Source: Daejeonella lutea (GTDB taxonomy: Bacteria > Bacteroidota > Bacteroidia > Sphingobacteriales > Sphingobacteriaceae). Taken from it: a stretch of DNA of 64,000 bases. Positions 35,077 through 43,663 of this stretch are shown here, piece by piece. The translations under genes and the position numbers were made by a program. Under the pieces are notes generated by a model that was given only the letters and a program-made list of their open reading frames with translations, did not search any database and was not told where the DNA came from. The stretch is from NCBI RefSeq assembly GCF_900168015.1, contig NZ_FUYR01000002.1, positions 390,557-454,556 on the forward strand, in the 5' to 3' direction. The first letter of the stretch is position 1; each line of letters starts with the position of its first letter.

Positions 35077-36093
35077 TTATAAATTTAAATATAATTCACA
35101 ATTATATACCGCTTCATTATCCTCAATATGCAGCCGGTACTGCCCCTTATAGAGAAGATCAAGTCGTCTTTTTACGTTCTGCAATCCGATTCCTCCTGTA
35201 TCATCCTTATTAAGATTGCTTTTTTTATTAATCACCTGAAAGAATAACTTATCTGATTTAACATTCAAAACGATAGTTAAGGGGTTATCCTTATCTGTGG
35301 CAATACCGTGTTTAAAGGCATTTTCTACAAAAGAAATTAGCACCAAAGGCGTTATCTTTTTACTGTGTGTGTCACCATCAATTTCAAATCTGATATGCAC
35401 CTGTTCCTTAAATCTCAGCTTTTGAAGTTCAATATAATTCTCGACGTACCTGATTTCGTCATCCAGTTTAACCAGATTTTCATTGCTCTCGTAAAGCATA
35501 TACCTCATAATTTCCGACAGTTTTAAAACTGCTTCAGGAGTTTTTTCGGATTTCTGATAAGCCAGCGAGTAGATATTATTTAGGGAATTAAATAGAAAAT
35601 GTGGATTGATCTGGGACTTTAGAAAAGCCAGTTCAGAAATCAGTTTTTCATTTTCAAGGTTACTTCTAATTTTCTCATTACGAAACCAGTCTATAATAAA
35701 TTTCAGAATGGTGCTTAGAAATATGAAGAAACCGCTAACTAAAACAGTAATTAGGAAATACTCCCAAAAATTTATGTAAGTCTTCTTATCGCCTTCGACT
35801 CTGGTTAGAATAACATCATAGAAATAATATGCCAGGCCACATTTTATAAAGGCAAACACAAGTATAACAACGACAATTGCCAGACCGCACCACAAATATC
35901 TCTTTCGGTCAAGAAATGTGGGAAGTATTAAGAGGAAATTTATATAGAACAGGGAAATATTAATAATCCCGAAATAAATAAAAACAATTATAGTAGTGTG
36001 ATTAATACTTCCTCTTGTCGTCATAAACATGAACAGTACAATAAGAAAGGCCCAAACCGCGACATGAAGAAATATCTGCTGGAACTTATTCAT
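35077..36093 (-). CDS. LytS-family sensor histidine kinase
   Basis: The 338-residue kinase has four N-terminal TM segments (to about residue 140), a coiled linker (RSNLENEKLISELAFLKSQ), the phosphoacceptor His in INPHFLFNSLNNIYSLAY and an ATPase end with FVENAFKHGI and GIGLQNVKRRL. There is no sizeable extracytoplasmic sensor domain, so it probably senses a signal in or at the membrane. This fits an adjacent membrane peptide or transporter as signal source. Confidence 0.93.
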   Translation of the reverse strand: MNKFQQIFLHVAVWAFLIVLFMFMTTRGSINHTTIIVFIYFGIINISLFYINFLLILPTFLDRKRYLWCGLAIVVVILVFAFIKCGLAYYFYDVILTRVEGDKKTYINFWEYFLITVLVSGFFIFLSTILKFIIDWFRNEKIRSNLENEKLISELAFLKSQINPHFLFNSLNNIYSLAYQKSEKTPEAVLKLSEIMRYMLYESNENLVKLDDEIRYVENYIELQKLRFKEQVHIRFEIDGDTHSKKITPLVLISFVENAFKHGIATDKDNPLTIVLNVKSDKLFFQVINKKSNLNKDDTGGIGLQNVKRRLDLLYKGQYRLHIEDNEAVYNCELYLNL

Positions 36094-36306
36094 AATTTAA
36101 AAGTACTGTTTCCACCTATGAACATCTTGATGGTTTCGACCAACGGGCGAAATCAATCTGCGAACTGGCCTTAAAAAGCTATCTGCAAGATTTTGTCTTA
36201 TAAATGCCGTTCGTCTGTATAAAAGGGTGCTTGGTCTAATACTTTTTAAGATCAATTTTATTAAGTATTTCTTTGTTTCACTAAATCAAACACAAACCTC
36301 ACAACA

Positions 36307-36483
36307 ATGAAAAAGCTTACTAATATCACTTCGCCATTTATAATGTTATTGGTTCCACTGTTTCTGCTAATCGGAATATTGGCATTGAACGTTAATAATG
36401 AAATTCCGGTTGCAAAACAGCAGGCTAGCATAGGCTTACAAGTTCCAACTATCAAAACTCTTATCCAGGCTGCTGTAAAGTAA
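36307..36483 (+). CDS. 58-residue single-pass membrane peptide before the ABC transporter
   Basis: This frame starts MKKLTNITSPFIMLLVPLFL, has one strong hydrophobic helix (residues 10-28, FIMLLVPLFLLIGILAL) and ends with a 30-residue polar tail (NVNNEIPVAKQQ onwards). A short basic N-terminus suggests N-in, tail-out. The stop is followed after one base by the ATG of the ABC ATPase, so the two are translationally coupled. It is the first gene divergent from the LytTR system. I know no family. It could be a signal peptide, a transported peptide precursor or a small transporter subunit. Confidence 0.75.
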   Translation: MKKLTNITSPFIMLLVPLFLLIGILALNVNNEIPVAKQQASIGLQVPTIKTLIQAAVK

Positions 36484-36484
36484 T

Positions 36485-37390
36485 ATGCCGGCAGAATTTG
36501 TAATTGAGACAAGAGACCTGTCGTATGTTTTTGGGGATCAAAAAGTTTTAGACCAGATTTCGCTGAGGGTTCCTCCAGGCACTATCTACGGATTTCTCGG
36601 GCCTAATGGTGCAGGCAAAACAACCACTATTAAGATACTACTTAATTTGCTCCACTCGAAGGAGAAGAATGTTTTCTTGTTTGGACAAGAACTAAACGAT
36701 CACCGGATCGATGTCTTGTCACGGATTGGATCATTGATTGAACAGCCAGCGATATATTTTCATCTTACAGGACGTGAAAACCTGGTTAACAGGGCAAGAT
36801 TACTACAACTGACTTCTGCAAGAGTAAATGAAATCCTTGATCTTGTTGAACTTACAGAAAGTGCAGAGAAAAAAGCTGGAAAATACTCTCTTGGGATGAA
36901 ACAACGGCTGGGCATTGGCCTTGCTTTGCTCCCCGACCCGCCACTTCTTATCCTGGATGAGCCCACGAACGGCCTTGATCCCAACGGAATCATAGAAGTT
37001 CGGCACCTGCTTCAAAAACTTGTTAAGGAACAGGGTAAGACTGTATTTATATCCAGCCACCTGCTTTCTGAAGTAGAAAAAATGATAACCCATGTTGGTA
37101 TCATTAACCACGGGAAATTACTATTTCAGGGAACAATTGAGGAACTTCATGGAGTAAGTAAAAGCCAAATAGTCATTGTCACCGCAGATCTAGTGGAGAG
37201 TGCAAATCTATTATTAAGAAACGGCTACCACGCAGAAGTTATTTCCGACACGATCCGCATCCCCTTTACAACCCTCGGTGAAGTTGCAGATGTCACTGCT
37301 TTTCTCGTCAGTAACAAACATCAGGTATACAGCATCAGTCAAAGCAGAGAGAATCTGGAAGATCTATTTTTATCTATCACTCAATCATGA
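36485..37390 (+). CDS. ABC transporter ATP-binding protein
   Basis: This is the cytoplasmic ATPase of an ABC-2 type exporter, 301 residues. Walker A is GPNGAGKTTTIKILL, the signature is YSLGMKQRLGIGLAL, Walker B is LLILDEPTNGLDP and the H-loop is ISSHLLSEVE. The C-terminal 80 residues form the accessory domain seen in bacitracin/lantibiotic-export ATPases (BcrA-like). It overlaps the permease gene by ATGA. Confidence 0.95.
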   Translation: MPAEFVIETRDLSYVFGDQKVLDQISLRVPPGTIYGFLGPNGAGKTTTIKILLNLLHSKEKNVFLFGQELNDHRIDVLSRIGSLIEQPAIYFHLTGRENLVNRARLLQLTSARVNEILDLVELTESAEKKAGKYSLGMKQRLGIGLALLPDPPLLILDEPTNGLDPNGIIEVRHLLQKLVKEQGKTVFISSHLLSEVEKMITHVGIINHGKLLFQGTIEELHGVSKSQIVIVTADLVESANLLLRNGYHAEVISDTIRIPFTTLGEVADVTAFLVSNKHQVYSISQSRENLEDLFLSITQS

Positions 37391-38187
37391 AAGGATTTAT
37401 ACTTTCTCTAAAATCTGAGTTTTATAAGACACGTAAAACTCTTGCGTTCTGGTCTGCTATTTTATTTCCCCTTGTTTTATGCTGTCTTATCTCATTCGGT
37501 TTTTACTATAATTCGGCAAAAATAATTCCCTTTCCGGCAGAAACCCAATGGTTCAGATTTGTGGGTGCTTTCCTGGGTGTTATGGGAAGTCTGTTGATAC
37601 CAATGCTGGTTATTTTCCAAACTTTTTCAATCAATAATATCGAGCACAGGTCGGAGATGTGGAAAAGCTTATTTTCTCTTCCCATCTCAAAATGGAGCAT
37701 TTATTCGGCAAAATATTTTTATGCTCTATTTCTAAATGCCTTGTGTATCAGCTTATTTGCGTCATTCATATTCGCCTCCGGATACATAATGAATTTCTTT
37801 GTTCCAGAATTTAAATTCAATCAATACGATATTTCAGGCCTCCTGTTTAAAATGCACCTGAAGTTGTTCCTTGCCTCTACCGGCATTTTATCCATTCAAT
37901 TCTTGTTTAGCCTGCTATGGGCAGATTTTCTTAAACCAATGGGGATCGGGTTCCTTTTTACGGTTTTTGGTATTATTACGGCTAACCTTGGTTGGAAATA
38001 TGCATATACCATCCCATTTGCACACCCTATGCTGGCTTTGCAAAATATAATGGGTCAAATAATGGGTCGTGAAGATAAGCAACGCGTCTTCGACCTGATG
38101 GATAAGGAGATTTATATTAGCCTGGGAGTAGCGGTTATAACTTTCGTTATTGGGTATTTCGTAATAAATAAAAGAAATATAAAATAG
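37387..38187 (+). CDS. ABC-2 type transporter permease
   Basis: The 266-residue membrane partner has six hydrophobic segments and the typical N-terminus for lantibiotic-immunity-like permeases (LKSEFYKTRKTLAFWSAILF). With the LytTR pair and small peptide it resembles antimicrobial-peptide export or immunity modules of other phyla; the substrate here is unknown. Its stop codon abuts the stop of the convergent M28 peptidase with no base between. Confidence 0.9.
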   Translation: MKGFILSLKSEFYKTRKTLAFWSAILFPLVLCCLISFGFYYNSAKIIPFPAETQWFRFVGAFLGVMGSLLIPMLVIFQTFSINNIEHRSEMWKSLFSLPISKWSIYSAKYFYALFLNALCISLFASFIFASGYIMNFFVPEFKFNQYDISGLLFKMHLKLFLASTGILSIQFLFSLLWADFLKPMGIGFLFTVFGIITANLGWKYAYTIPFAHPMLALQNIMGQIMGREDKQRVFDLMDKEIYISLGVAVITFVIGYFVINKRNIK

Positions 38188-39537
38188 CTAGCGCACTGCT
38201 TTCGGAATAATTACAAGGCTCTCATGGCCTTCGGCATCTACAGATTGTACACCAAAAAAATAATTATCCTTTGAGTAATTCAGCTCCAGATTTGTATTTG
38301 TTGTAAAAAACTTCCGTTCCCATACCGGACTGCTTGTTTCTCTCATTAAGACATAGTATCCAGCAGGGCTCTCTCCGTTTGGCTTCTCCCATTTCAACAT
38401 AGTTTTATTGGTTAGCTGGCTGGTAATTACACCAACATTTTCCGGCTCACGAGGGGATAAAGCGAGGTTAGCAAGCGATGCGAGGTTCATTCGGGTGACT
38501 TTTTGGGTATATGGATAGTCAACAAAATCTGGCAGGTCGCCATAGTCAATACCATTTTCCTTGCGAACAGTCTGGTGCTGACGTTCAAAATTCTCGTTCA
38601 TTTCGGTGATCCGCACACCCGGATAACCTGCTTGTGAAAAGGGTGTATGGTCCCCGCCGCGAAGGTACCTGTCGCGACGATAAATAAGTTTCACCTCAAG
38701 CTGGTCAACATATCGTTCACCCACTTCTTTGATATAACGAGCAAACTGCCTGGCTCGTCCATCATTTTCAGACCCTGTACTGGTACGTATTGTAGCTTCT
38801 GCGGGAGTTTCAACCACCGAAACCCCTTCGCTAAAAATTCTCACACTGTTATTATCTTTCAGACCAGTTTCCATTCCGTAGGTATTACCAACGATATCAT
38901 TGGTGATCATCCCAGCAACATTCCACCCGGACTCTTTAGCTCGTTTCGCAAGATTTACTGCACCGTATAAGCCTTGCTCTTCGGCGACCATAGCCACAAA
39001 AATGATTGTGCAGTTAAATTTGTATTTACTCATTACTCTAGCTAACTCCATAACAGCAGAAGTCCCAGACGCATCATCGTTAGCGCCCGGGGCGTAAATC
39101 TTAGAGTCATTCACATCAGATGCACGGGAATCGTAATGACCAGAAACTATAAAAACCCGGTCATCTAATTGATCGGTACCAGGCAAAATCCCAAGGACAT
39201 TTTTCATTACTGTTGGAACCGGAACTCTTCGGCCATCAGCAGGCTGCGTAAAAACATCAAACTCTGCTTTCAGACGTCCTCCCGATTCTCGCGAGTAACG
39301 GGCCATTTCCGATCGGATCCAGTTTCTTGCAGCTCCTATACCTGTCGTTGTGCTCGTTGTGTCACTCAGGCTGTGCCGGGTCTGAAAAGTCACCAGTTTT
39401 CTGACATTTGATTCTATATTCTTGTCAGAAACTTCGTCAACCATCTTTTTAATTACTTCGTCCTGTCTGACAATAATCGCCTGCGAAAAGCCACAAAATC
39501 CTGAGAAAGAAAATAAAACAAGAAGTAAATATTTCAT
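38188..39537 (-). CDS. Exported M28 metallopeptidase with C-terminal Fn3-like domain
   Basis: The ATG at 39537 (MKYLLLVLFSFSGFCGFSQ) gives a clean signal peptide and 449 residues; a longer frame adds ten residues without one. The zinc-binding core reads VSGHYDSRA, GANDDASGTSAVMELAR, AEEQGLYGA and a late His in GGDHTPFSQAG. The last 85 residues resemble a fibronectin type III fold (KWEKPNGESPAGYYVLM). It probably trims peptides in the periplasm or outside the cell. Confidence 0.9.
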   Translation of the reverse strand: MKYLLLVLFSFSGFCGFSQAIIVRQDEVIKKMVDEVSDKNIESNVRKLVTFQTRHSLSDTTSTTTGIGAARNWIRSEMARYSRESGGRLKAEFDVFTQPADGRRVPVPTVMKNVLGILPGTDQLDDRVFIVSGHYDSRASDVNDSKIYAPGANDDASGTSAVMELARVMSKYKFNCTIIFVAMVAEEQGLYGAVNLAKRAKESGWNVAGMITNDIVGNTYGMETGLKDNNSVRIFSEGVSVVETPAEATIRTSTGSENDGRARQFARYIKEVGERYVDQLEVKLIYRRDRYLRGGDHTPFSQAGYPGVRITEMNENFERQHQTVRKENGIDYGDLPDFVDYPYTQKVTRMNLASLANLALSPREPENVGVITSQLTNKTMLKWEKPNGESPAGYYVLMRETSSPVWERKFFTTNTNLELNYSKDNYFFGVQSVDAEGHESLVIIPKAVR

Positions 39538-39574
39538 AAATATTTCGTCAATTGGAGATAAAACCAAATAATAT

Positions 39575-39604
39575 CAAACCTAATGATTTGAAGGATAATT
39601 ACAA
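39575..39604 (-). promoter_or_regulatory. Promoter of the minus-strand M28 peptidase
   Basis: On the minus strand TTG (39604-39602), 19 bases and TAGGTTTG (39582-39575) fit the consensus. The leader would be about 35 bases. It interleaves with the divergent promoter of the second peptidase. Confidence 0.65.
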
Positions 39605-39618
39605 TTCGGATGATACAT

Positions 39619-39626
39619 TAAGTTTG
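39619..39626 (+). promoter_or_regulatory. Candidate -7 element of the plus-strand M28 peptidase
   Basis: TAAGTTTG fits TAnnTTTG and lies 34 bases before the ATG at 39661. A TTTG at 39587-39590 is 28 bases upstream, longer than the usual spacing. Confidence 0.45.
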
Positions 39627-39660
39627 TTACCTTCAAAATAAAAATTAAAACCAATTATAT

Positions 39661-41235
39661 ATGAAAAAACATTTTCTAATTCTAGTGGCTTTTGGAGCCT
39701 TAACTCTCACCGGCTTCGCGCAGCAGGATAACGTTGATCCTGTAATAATGCAAAAAATCCGGAATGAAGGTTTAAACAATTCTCAGGTTATGAAAACGGC
39801 ATTTTATCTGACAGACGTTTCCGGTCCCAGGCTTTCTAATTCTCCCGGACTTAAGCGAGCACAGGATTGGGCGGTGAATACACTTAAATCATACGGATTA
39901 AAAAATGTTAAATTGGAACCATGGGGTAAGTTTGGAAAAGGTTGGCAGGTTGAGAAAAACTACGTAGCTATGATAGCCCCGTACTATCATGCAATTATCG
40001 CTACACCAAAAGCGTGGACACCCGGTACGAATGGTGCAGTAAAGTCTGATGTTGTCATAATCGACATCACTAAAATTGATACGATCCTTAAAATGGACCC
40101 ATTTAAAGGTAAACTGAAAGGCAAGATTGTAATATTTGACTCTCCTGCATCACTAGCTCCCACATTTAGAGCCGATGCAAATCGTTACACAGAAGATGAA
40201 CTTTCCAAGATTGCGGAACCGCAAACTGCTCAACCAGCAAGGCAAGGTGCCGGCGCAGGCGCAAATGCTAACCAAATGGCCCAGTTACGCAGGGTGCGGG
40301 CAATGAGAACTCAAATTGGCGAATTCCTGAAAGCAGAAGGTGCCGGACTTCTCCTCAGTATGGGACGAGGTGCACACGGAACCCTGTTTACCACCAACGG
40401 TGCATCGTACGCAGAAGACGCGGCTCCAGTGCTTCCGGAACTAGAAATGTCACCCGAAGATTATCTTCGTATAGTCCGCCTTGTAAAAGCAGGAATCAAA
40501 GTGGAACTTGAAGCTGATATTAAAACTCAATTTTTTAATAATGATCTTCAAGGGTATAACGTAATTGCTGAAATTCCTGGAACCGATAAAGATCTAAAAG
40601 ATGAATTGGTCATGCTTGGCGGGCACCTCGATTCGTGGCATGCAGCAACTGGAGCTACTGATAATGCTGCTGGTTGTGCCGTGATGATGGAAGCAGTGAG
40701 AATCATAGCTGCTCAGAACCTTAATCCAAAGAGAACAATCCGTATAGCCCTTTGGTCGTCTGAAGAACAGGGTTTATTTGGCTCAAGGGGTTATGTAGCC
40801 AATCATTTCGGCAATCCCCGTACAATGGAACTAAAACCCGAACATGAAAAAGTTTCTGCCTACTATAACCTTGACAACGGAACAGGTAAAATTCGGGGCA
40901 TTTATTTACAAGGTAATAATGCCGCCGCACCAATTTTTCAAACATGGTTGTCTCCGTTTAAAGATTTAGATGCAACAACCATCACGAGTCGCAACACCGG
41001 AGGTACAGATCACCTGGCATTTGATGCGGTTGGAATACCAGGGTTTCAATTTATCCAGGATGGAATTGATTACAATACCAGGACACATCATTCAAATATG
41101 GACACTTACGATCGCCTGATTGCAGATGATCTTAAACAATCTGCTACTATCATTGCGGCACTTGTATATAATACCGCTCAGCGGCAAGCGAAGATTCCAA
41201 GAAAAGAATTACCGAAAGCACAGGGTACTAACTAA
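39661..41235 (+). CDS. Exported M28 metallopeptidase (carboxypeptidase Q-like)
   Basis: The 524-residue product has a signal peptide (LILVAFGALTLTGFAQ), a PA-like insert near residues 120-260 containing a Gln/Ala-rich loop (QPARQGAGAGANANQMAQL), and a zinc peptidase core: LGGHLDSWHAATGATDNAAG, SSEEQGLFGSRGY and a late His in THHSNMDTYDR. The metal-binding His/Asp/Glu set looks complete. It is paralogous to the divergent M28 gene but distinct in layout. Confidence 0.92.
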   Translation: MKKHFLILVAFGALTLTGFAQQDNVDPVIMQKIRNEGLNNSQVMKTAFYLTDVSGPRLSNSPGLKRAQDWAVNTLKSYGLKNVKLEPWGKFGKGWQVEKNYVAMIAPYYHAIIATPKAWTPGTNGAVKSDVVIIDITKIDTILKMDPFKGKLKGKIVIFDSPASLAPTFRADANRYTEDELSKIAEPQTAQPARQGAGAGANANQMAQLRRVRAMRTQIGEFLKAEGAGLLLSMGRGAHGTLFTTNGASYAEDAAPVLPELEMSPEDYLRIVRLVKAGIKVELEADIKTQFFNNDLQGYNVIAEIPGTDKDLKDELVMLGGHLDSWHAATGATDNAAGCAVMMEAVRIIAAQNLNPKRTIRIALWSSEEQGLFGSRGYVANHFGNPRTMELKPEHEKVSAYYNLDNGTGKIRGIYLQGNNAAAPIFQTWLSPFKDLDATTITSRNTGGTDHLAFDAVGIPGFQFIQDGIDYNTRTHHSNMDTYDRLIADDLKQSATIIAALVYNTAQRQAKIPRKELPKAQGTN

Positions 41236-41240
41236 TTAAT

Positions 41241-41270
41241 AAAAAAGGGGAAGCTTTTGCTTCCCTTTTT
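41241..41270. terminator. Bidirectional terminator between M28 and MBL genes
   Basis: The stem GGGAAGC/GCTTCCC (41248-41254, 41259-41265) with a TTTT loop is flanked by A6 on the left and T-rich sequence on the right. It serves the convergent genes at 41235 and 41273. Confidence 0.9.
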
Positions 41271-41272
41271 TA

Positions 41273-42673
41273 TTAAAGAATAAATTCCTGGTGCCTATCA
41301 GGAATCTCTACATTTTCAAAACCTTTATTCATAACTTTTTCTCGGAAAGCTTCCTGTACATCATATTCCCCATGTATCAAAAAGACTCTCTTCACCTGAC
41401 TTGCTTCCTGACAGGAAATAAAATTTAAAAGATCCTCGTAATCCCCATGGGCACTCATCGACCGGATTGATCTTATATCCGCCCTCACATCATATTCCTC
41501 TCCGAATATATGCACTGTCTTATTTCCGTTAAGCAATTTGCCAGCTAATGATGCTGGTTCACAGTAACCAACCATGAGTATGGTATTTTTTTCATTTCCT
41601 ACATTGTTTCTAACGTGATGTTTAACGCGACCAGCCTCAGCCATACCTGAAGCGGAAATAATTACGCAGGGCTCTGGATTTGTATTGAGCGCTTTTGATT
41701 GTAAAGAGTCCTGTATAAAAGTTAAATTTTTAAAGTGAAAGGGATCTTCATCGGTCTTCATAATTTCATGCACGTCCCTGTTTAACTCATCTGAATGATT
41801 TTTCACTACATGAGTAGCTTTTGCGGATAAGGGACTATCGACATAATATTTTACATCGGGTAGAATTCCTTTTTCTTCGAGACCGTTTAACAAGTAGAGT
41901 AATTCTTGTGTGCGGCCTACGCTGAATGCCGGGATAACAACTTTCCCTTTCCGAATAACGCATGTTTGGTTGATAATATCTTTCAGAAGCCCTTCGGCTG
42001 CTTCTGCATCTTTGTGTAACGTATCCCCGTATGTAGATTCCAGTAAGATATAGTCAGCTTGTGGAAATCGTTGAGGAGCCTTCAAGATTAAGTCATCATA
42101 TCGACCAACATCCCCGCTAAAGGATATTCTTGTAGTTTTACCATTCTCTTGGATACTAAGATGAACCGCCGCGCTCCCGATTATATGGCCAGCGTCGGTA
42201 AAATTAATAGTTACACCATCAGTGATCGGATGATCTGTATTATATTCAACGATCTTAAACTGCCCTATAGCCCGAATCGCGTCATCTTCATCATAAAGTG
42301 GCTTGACTAGCTGCTCGCCATTGCGAATGCGATTCTTGTTACTATATTCTGCGTCCTGTTCCTGAATTTTAGCCGAATCCAGCAATAATATTTTCGTAAG
42401 CTCCATGGTTGGCGGTGTGCAAAATATTGGACCAGAAAAGCCTTGTGAAACCAACCTGGGAATTAGGCCGCTATGATCAATGTGCGCGTGGCTCAGTACA
42501 AGATAGCTGACTTTCGCAGGGTCGAAGCCAAAATGTTCGTTCAATTCATCGGTTTGTTCACCCATTCCCTGGAACATTCCACAGTCAAGAAGTATCTGAA
42601 TTCCGTTATCTAAAGTAAGAAGATGTTTGCTACCGGTAACATTACGGGCAGCTCCGTGGAAACTTATGCGCAT
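41273..42673 (-). CDS. Metallo-beta-lactamase/beta-CASP RNase-like protein
   Basis: The 466-residue product has an MBL core with HAHIDHSG (HxHxDH), TDAGHIIGSAAVHL and FSGDVGRYD, a beta-CASP domain, and the C-terminal RNA-specificity motif region (SMSAHGDYEDLLNF, FLIHGEYD). Family members cleave RNA (CPSF73/YSH1-like). No partner is nearby. Confidence 0.9.
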   Translation of the reverse strand: MRISFHGAARNVTGSKHLLTLDNGIQILLDCGMFQGMGEQTDELNEHFGFDPAKVSYLVLSHAHIDHSGLIPRLVSQGFSGPIFCTPPTMELTKILLLDSAKIQEQDAEYSNKNRIRNGEQLVKPLYDEDDAIRAIGQFKIVEYNTDHPITDGVTINFTDAGHIIGSAAVHLSIQENGKTTRISFSGDVGRYDDLILKAPQRFPQADYILLESTYGDTLHKDAEAAEGLLKDIINQTCVIRKGKVVIPAFSVGRTQELLYLLNGLEEKGILPDVKYYVDSPLSAKATHVVKNHSDELNRDVHEIMKTDEDPFHFKNLTFIQDSLQSKALNTNPEPCVIISASGMAEAGRVKHHVRNNVGNEKNTILMVGYCEPASLAGKLLNGNKTVHIFGEEYDVRADIRSIRSMSAHGDYEDLLNFISCQEASQVKRVFLIHGEYDVQEAFREKVMNKGFENVEIPDRHQEFIL

Positions 42674-42775
42674 ATTTTTTTTTATGAATATAGCAACATA
42701 TCGGCCAAATTAGACCGAAACTCAAGAAGCAGCAAAATTCCGTAAAAACCGCAAGGGCAATCCAAATGGGTGAAA

Positions 42776-42804
42776 CAAAAAAAGTCCCGCTTTCACGGGA
42801 CTTT
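42776..42804 (-). terminator. Terminator of the secreted-protein gene
   Basis: The stem AAAGTCCCG/CGGGACTTT (42781-42789, 42796-42804) is followed by at least seven U on the minus strand. Confidence 0.92.
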
Positions 42805-42836
42805 CGTAATTGGAGAGTTTAATTTAATCTAAATCC

Positions 42837-43373
42837 TTATTGTTGAGTTACCGTATATACGACCGGAATAACGTTCAATCCTGTTGCTTTACCAGCGTAC
42901 GTACCACCAGCACCGATCAGGTATGAAACGTTGAACTTGTTTGTTGAATTAGCACCGCTCCATGAAGTATTAGTAGCAGTTATCACTGTTGCAGCTGTAC
43001 CACCCGATGCAGGTAATGTAACTGCTGATCCGTAAGTTATACCTGCAGAGTTTCCTGCGTTAGTTGCACCGATAGCCGGAGTTAACTTTACTGAACCCGG
43101 TGCCAATGCTGCCGTACCTGTTACTGTTCCAGCAATTGCCTTAACAACATAACCCCTTGATGAAATTACCGTGATGTGGTCGGTTGCTAAAGATGTGATA
43201 CCATTGTTATACTTTGCTTCGGTATCGAAGTTTACATCAAGAGCTGCCGGCTGGCTAACTGAGAATGATAATACATCAGATAGTGTGATGTTTGCATTTG
43301 CAGTTTGAGCAAATGATTTGTTGCTGATGATTGATATAGTAACGAATGCGATTAAAAGAAATACCTTTTTCAT
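42837..43373 (-). CDS. Secreted Gly/Ala/Thr-rich beta-sandwich protein, unknown function
   Basis: The ATG at 43373 (MKKVFLLIAFVTISIISNKS) gives a signal peptide ending near SFAQ and 178 residues; a longer frame has no signal. The mature part begins ANITLSDVLSFSV, is rich in Thr, Ala, Gly and Ser with few charges, and ends in a beta-strand (LNVIPVVYTVTQQ). It resembles DUF4402/WxL-like or fimbrial-subunit-type domains, but I cannot assign a family with confidence and no chaperone/usher genes are near. It is monocistronic, with its own terminator and a 240-base upstream region. Confidence 0.75.
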   Translation of the reverse strand: MKKVFLLIAFVTISIISNKSFAQTANANITLSDVLSFSVSQPAALDVNFDTEAKYNNGITSLATDHITVISSRGYVVKAIAGTVTGTAALAPGSVKLTPAIGATNAGNSAGITYGSAVTLPASGGTAATVITATNTSWSGANSTNKFNVSYLIGAGGTYAGKATGLNVIPVVYTVTQQ

Positions 43374-43410
43374 AGTATAGTTATTGTGATTTAAGTTCAG
43401 ATTAGTCTTG

Positions 43411-43442
43411 TTTGGACTTATATAGACAAAGCAAAGTCCAAA
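43411..43442 (-). promoter_or_regulatory. Hairpin in the upstream region of the secreted-protein gene
   Basis: A perfect 9-bp inverted repeat (TTTGGACTT, 43411-43419, with AAGTCCAAA, 43434-43442) lies 40-70 bases before the ATG. If transcribed it would form a hairpin in the 5' UTR; as DNA it could be an operator. No consensus -7 element was found. Confidence 0.5.
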
Positions 43443-43513
43443 AGCCGTAAATAGCGTCATCTTGCTTAAAACACAATTTTTGAGAAACTTCGTTTTTACA
43501 AGGCCGGGATGTC

Positions 43514-43531
43514 TTTCCCCGCTTGGGGAAA
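43514..43531 (-). promoter_or_regulatory. Second hairpin upstream of the secreted-protein gene
   Basis: TTTCCCC-GCTT-GGGGAAA (43514-43531) forms a 7-bp stem with a tetraloop about 140 bases before the ATG. No U-run follows. Its role is unknown. Confidence 0.45.
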
Positions 43532-43608
43532 TTTATCCACGAAATGATCTCTTTTCCATTAAAGAATATTATGTACATGATTTCATCGTCAAATCTTTTT
43601 TTGTAAAA

Positions 43609-43644
43609 CACAAAAAGCCCGGGCATTTTGAATACCCGGGCTTT
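43609..43644 (-). terminator. Terminator of the sdh operon
   Basis: The stem AAAGCCCGGG/CCCGGGCTTT (43614-43623, 43635-43644) has an 11-base loop and is followed by U5 on the minus strand. It lies 20 bases after sdhB. Confidence 0.9.
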
Positions 43645-43663
43645 CCAAAACTTTTAAGCAAAA

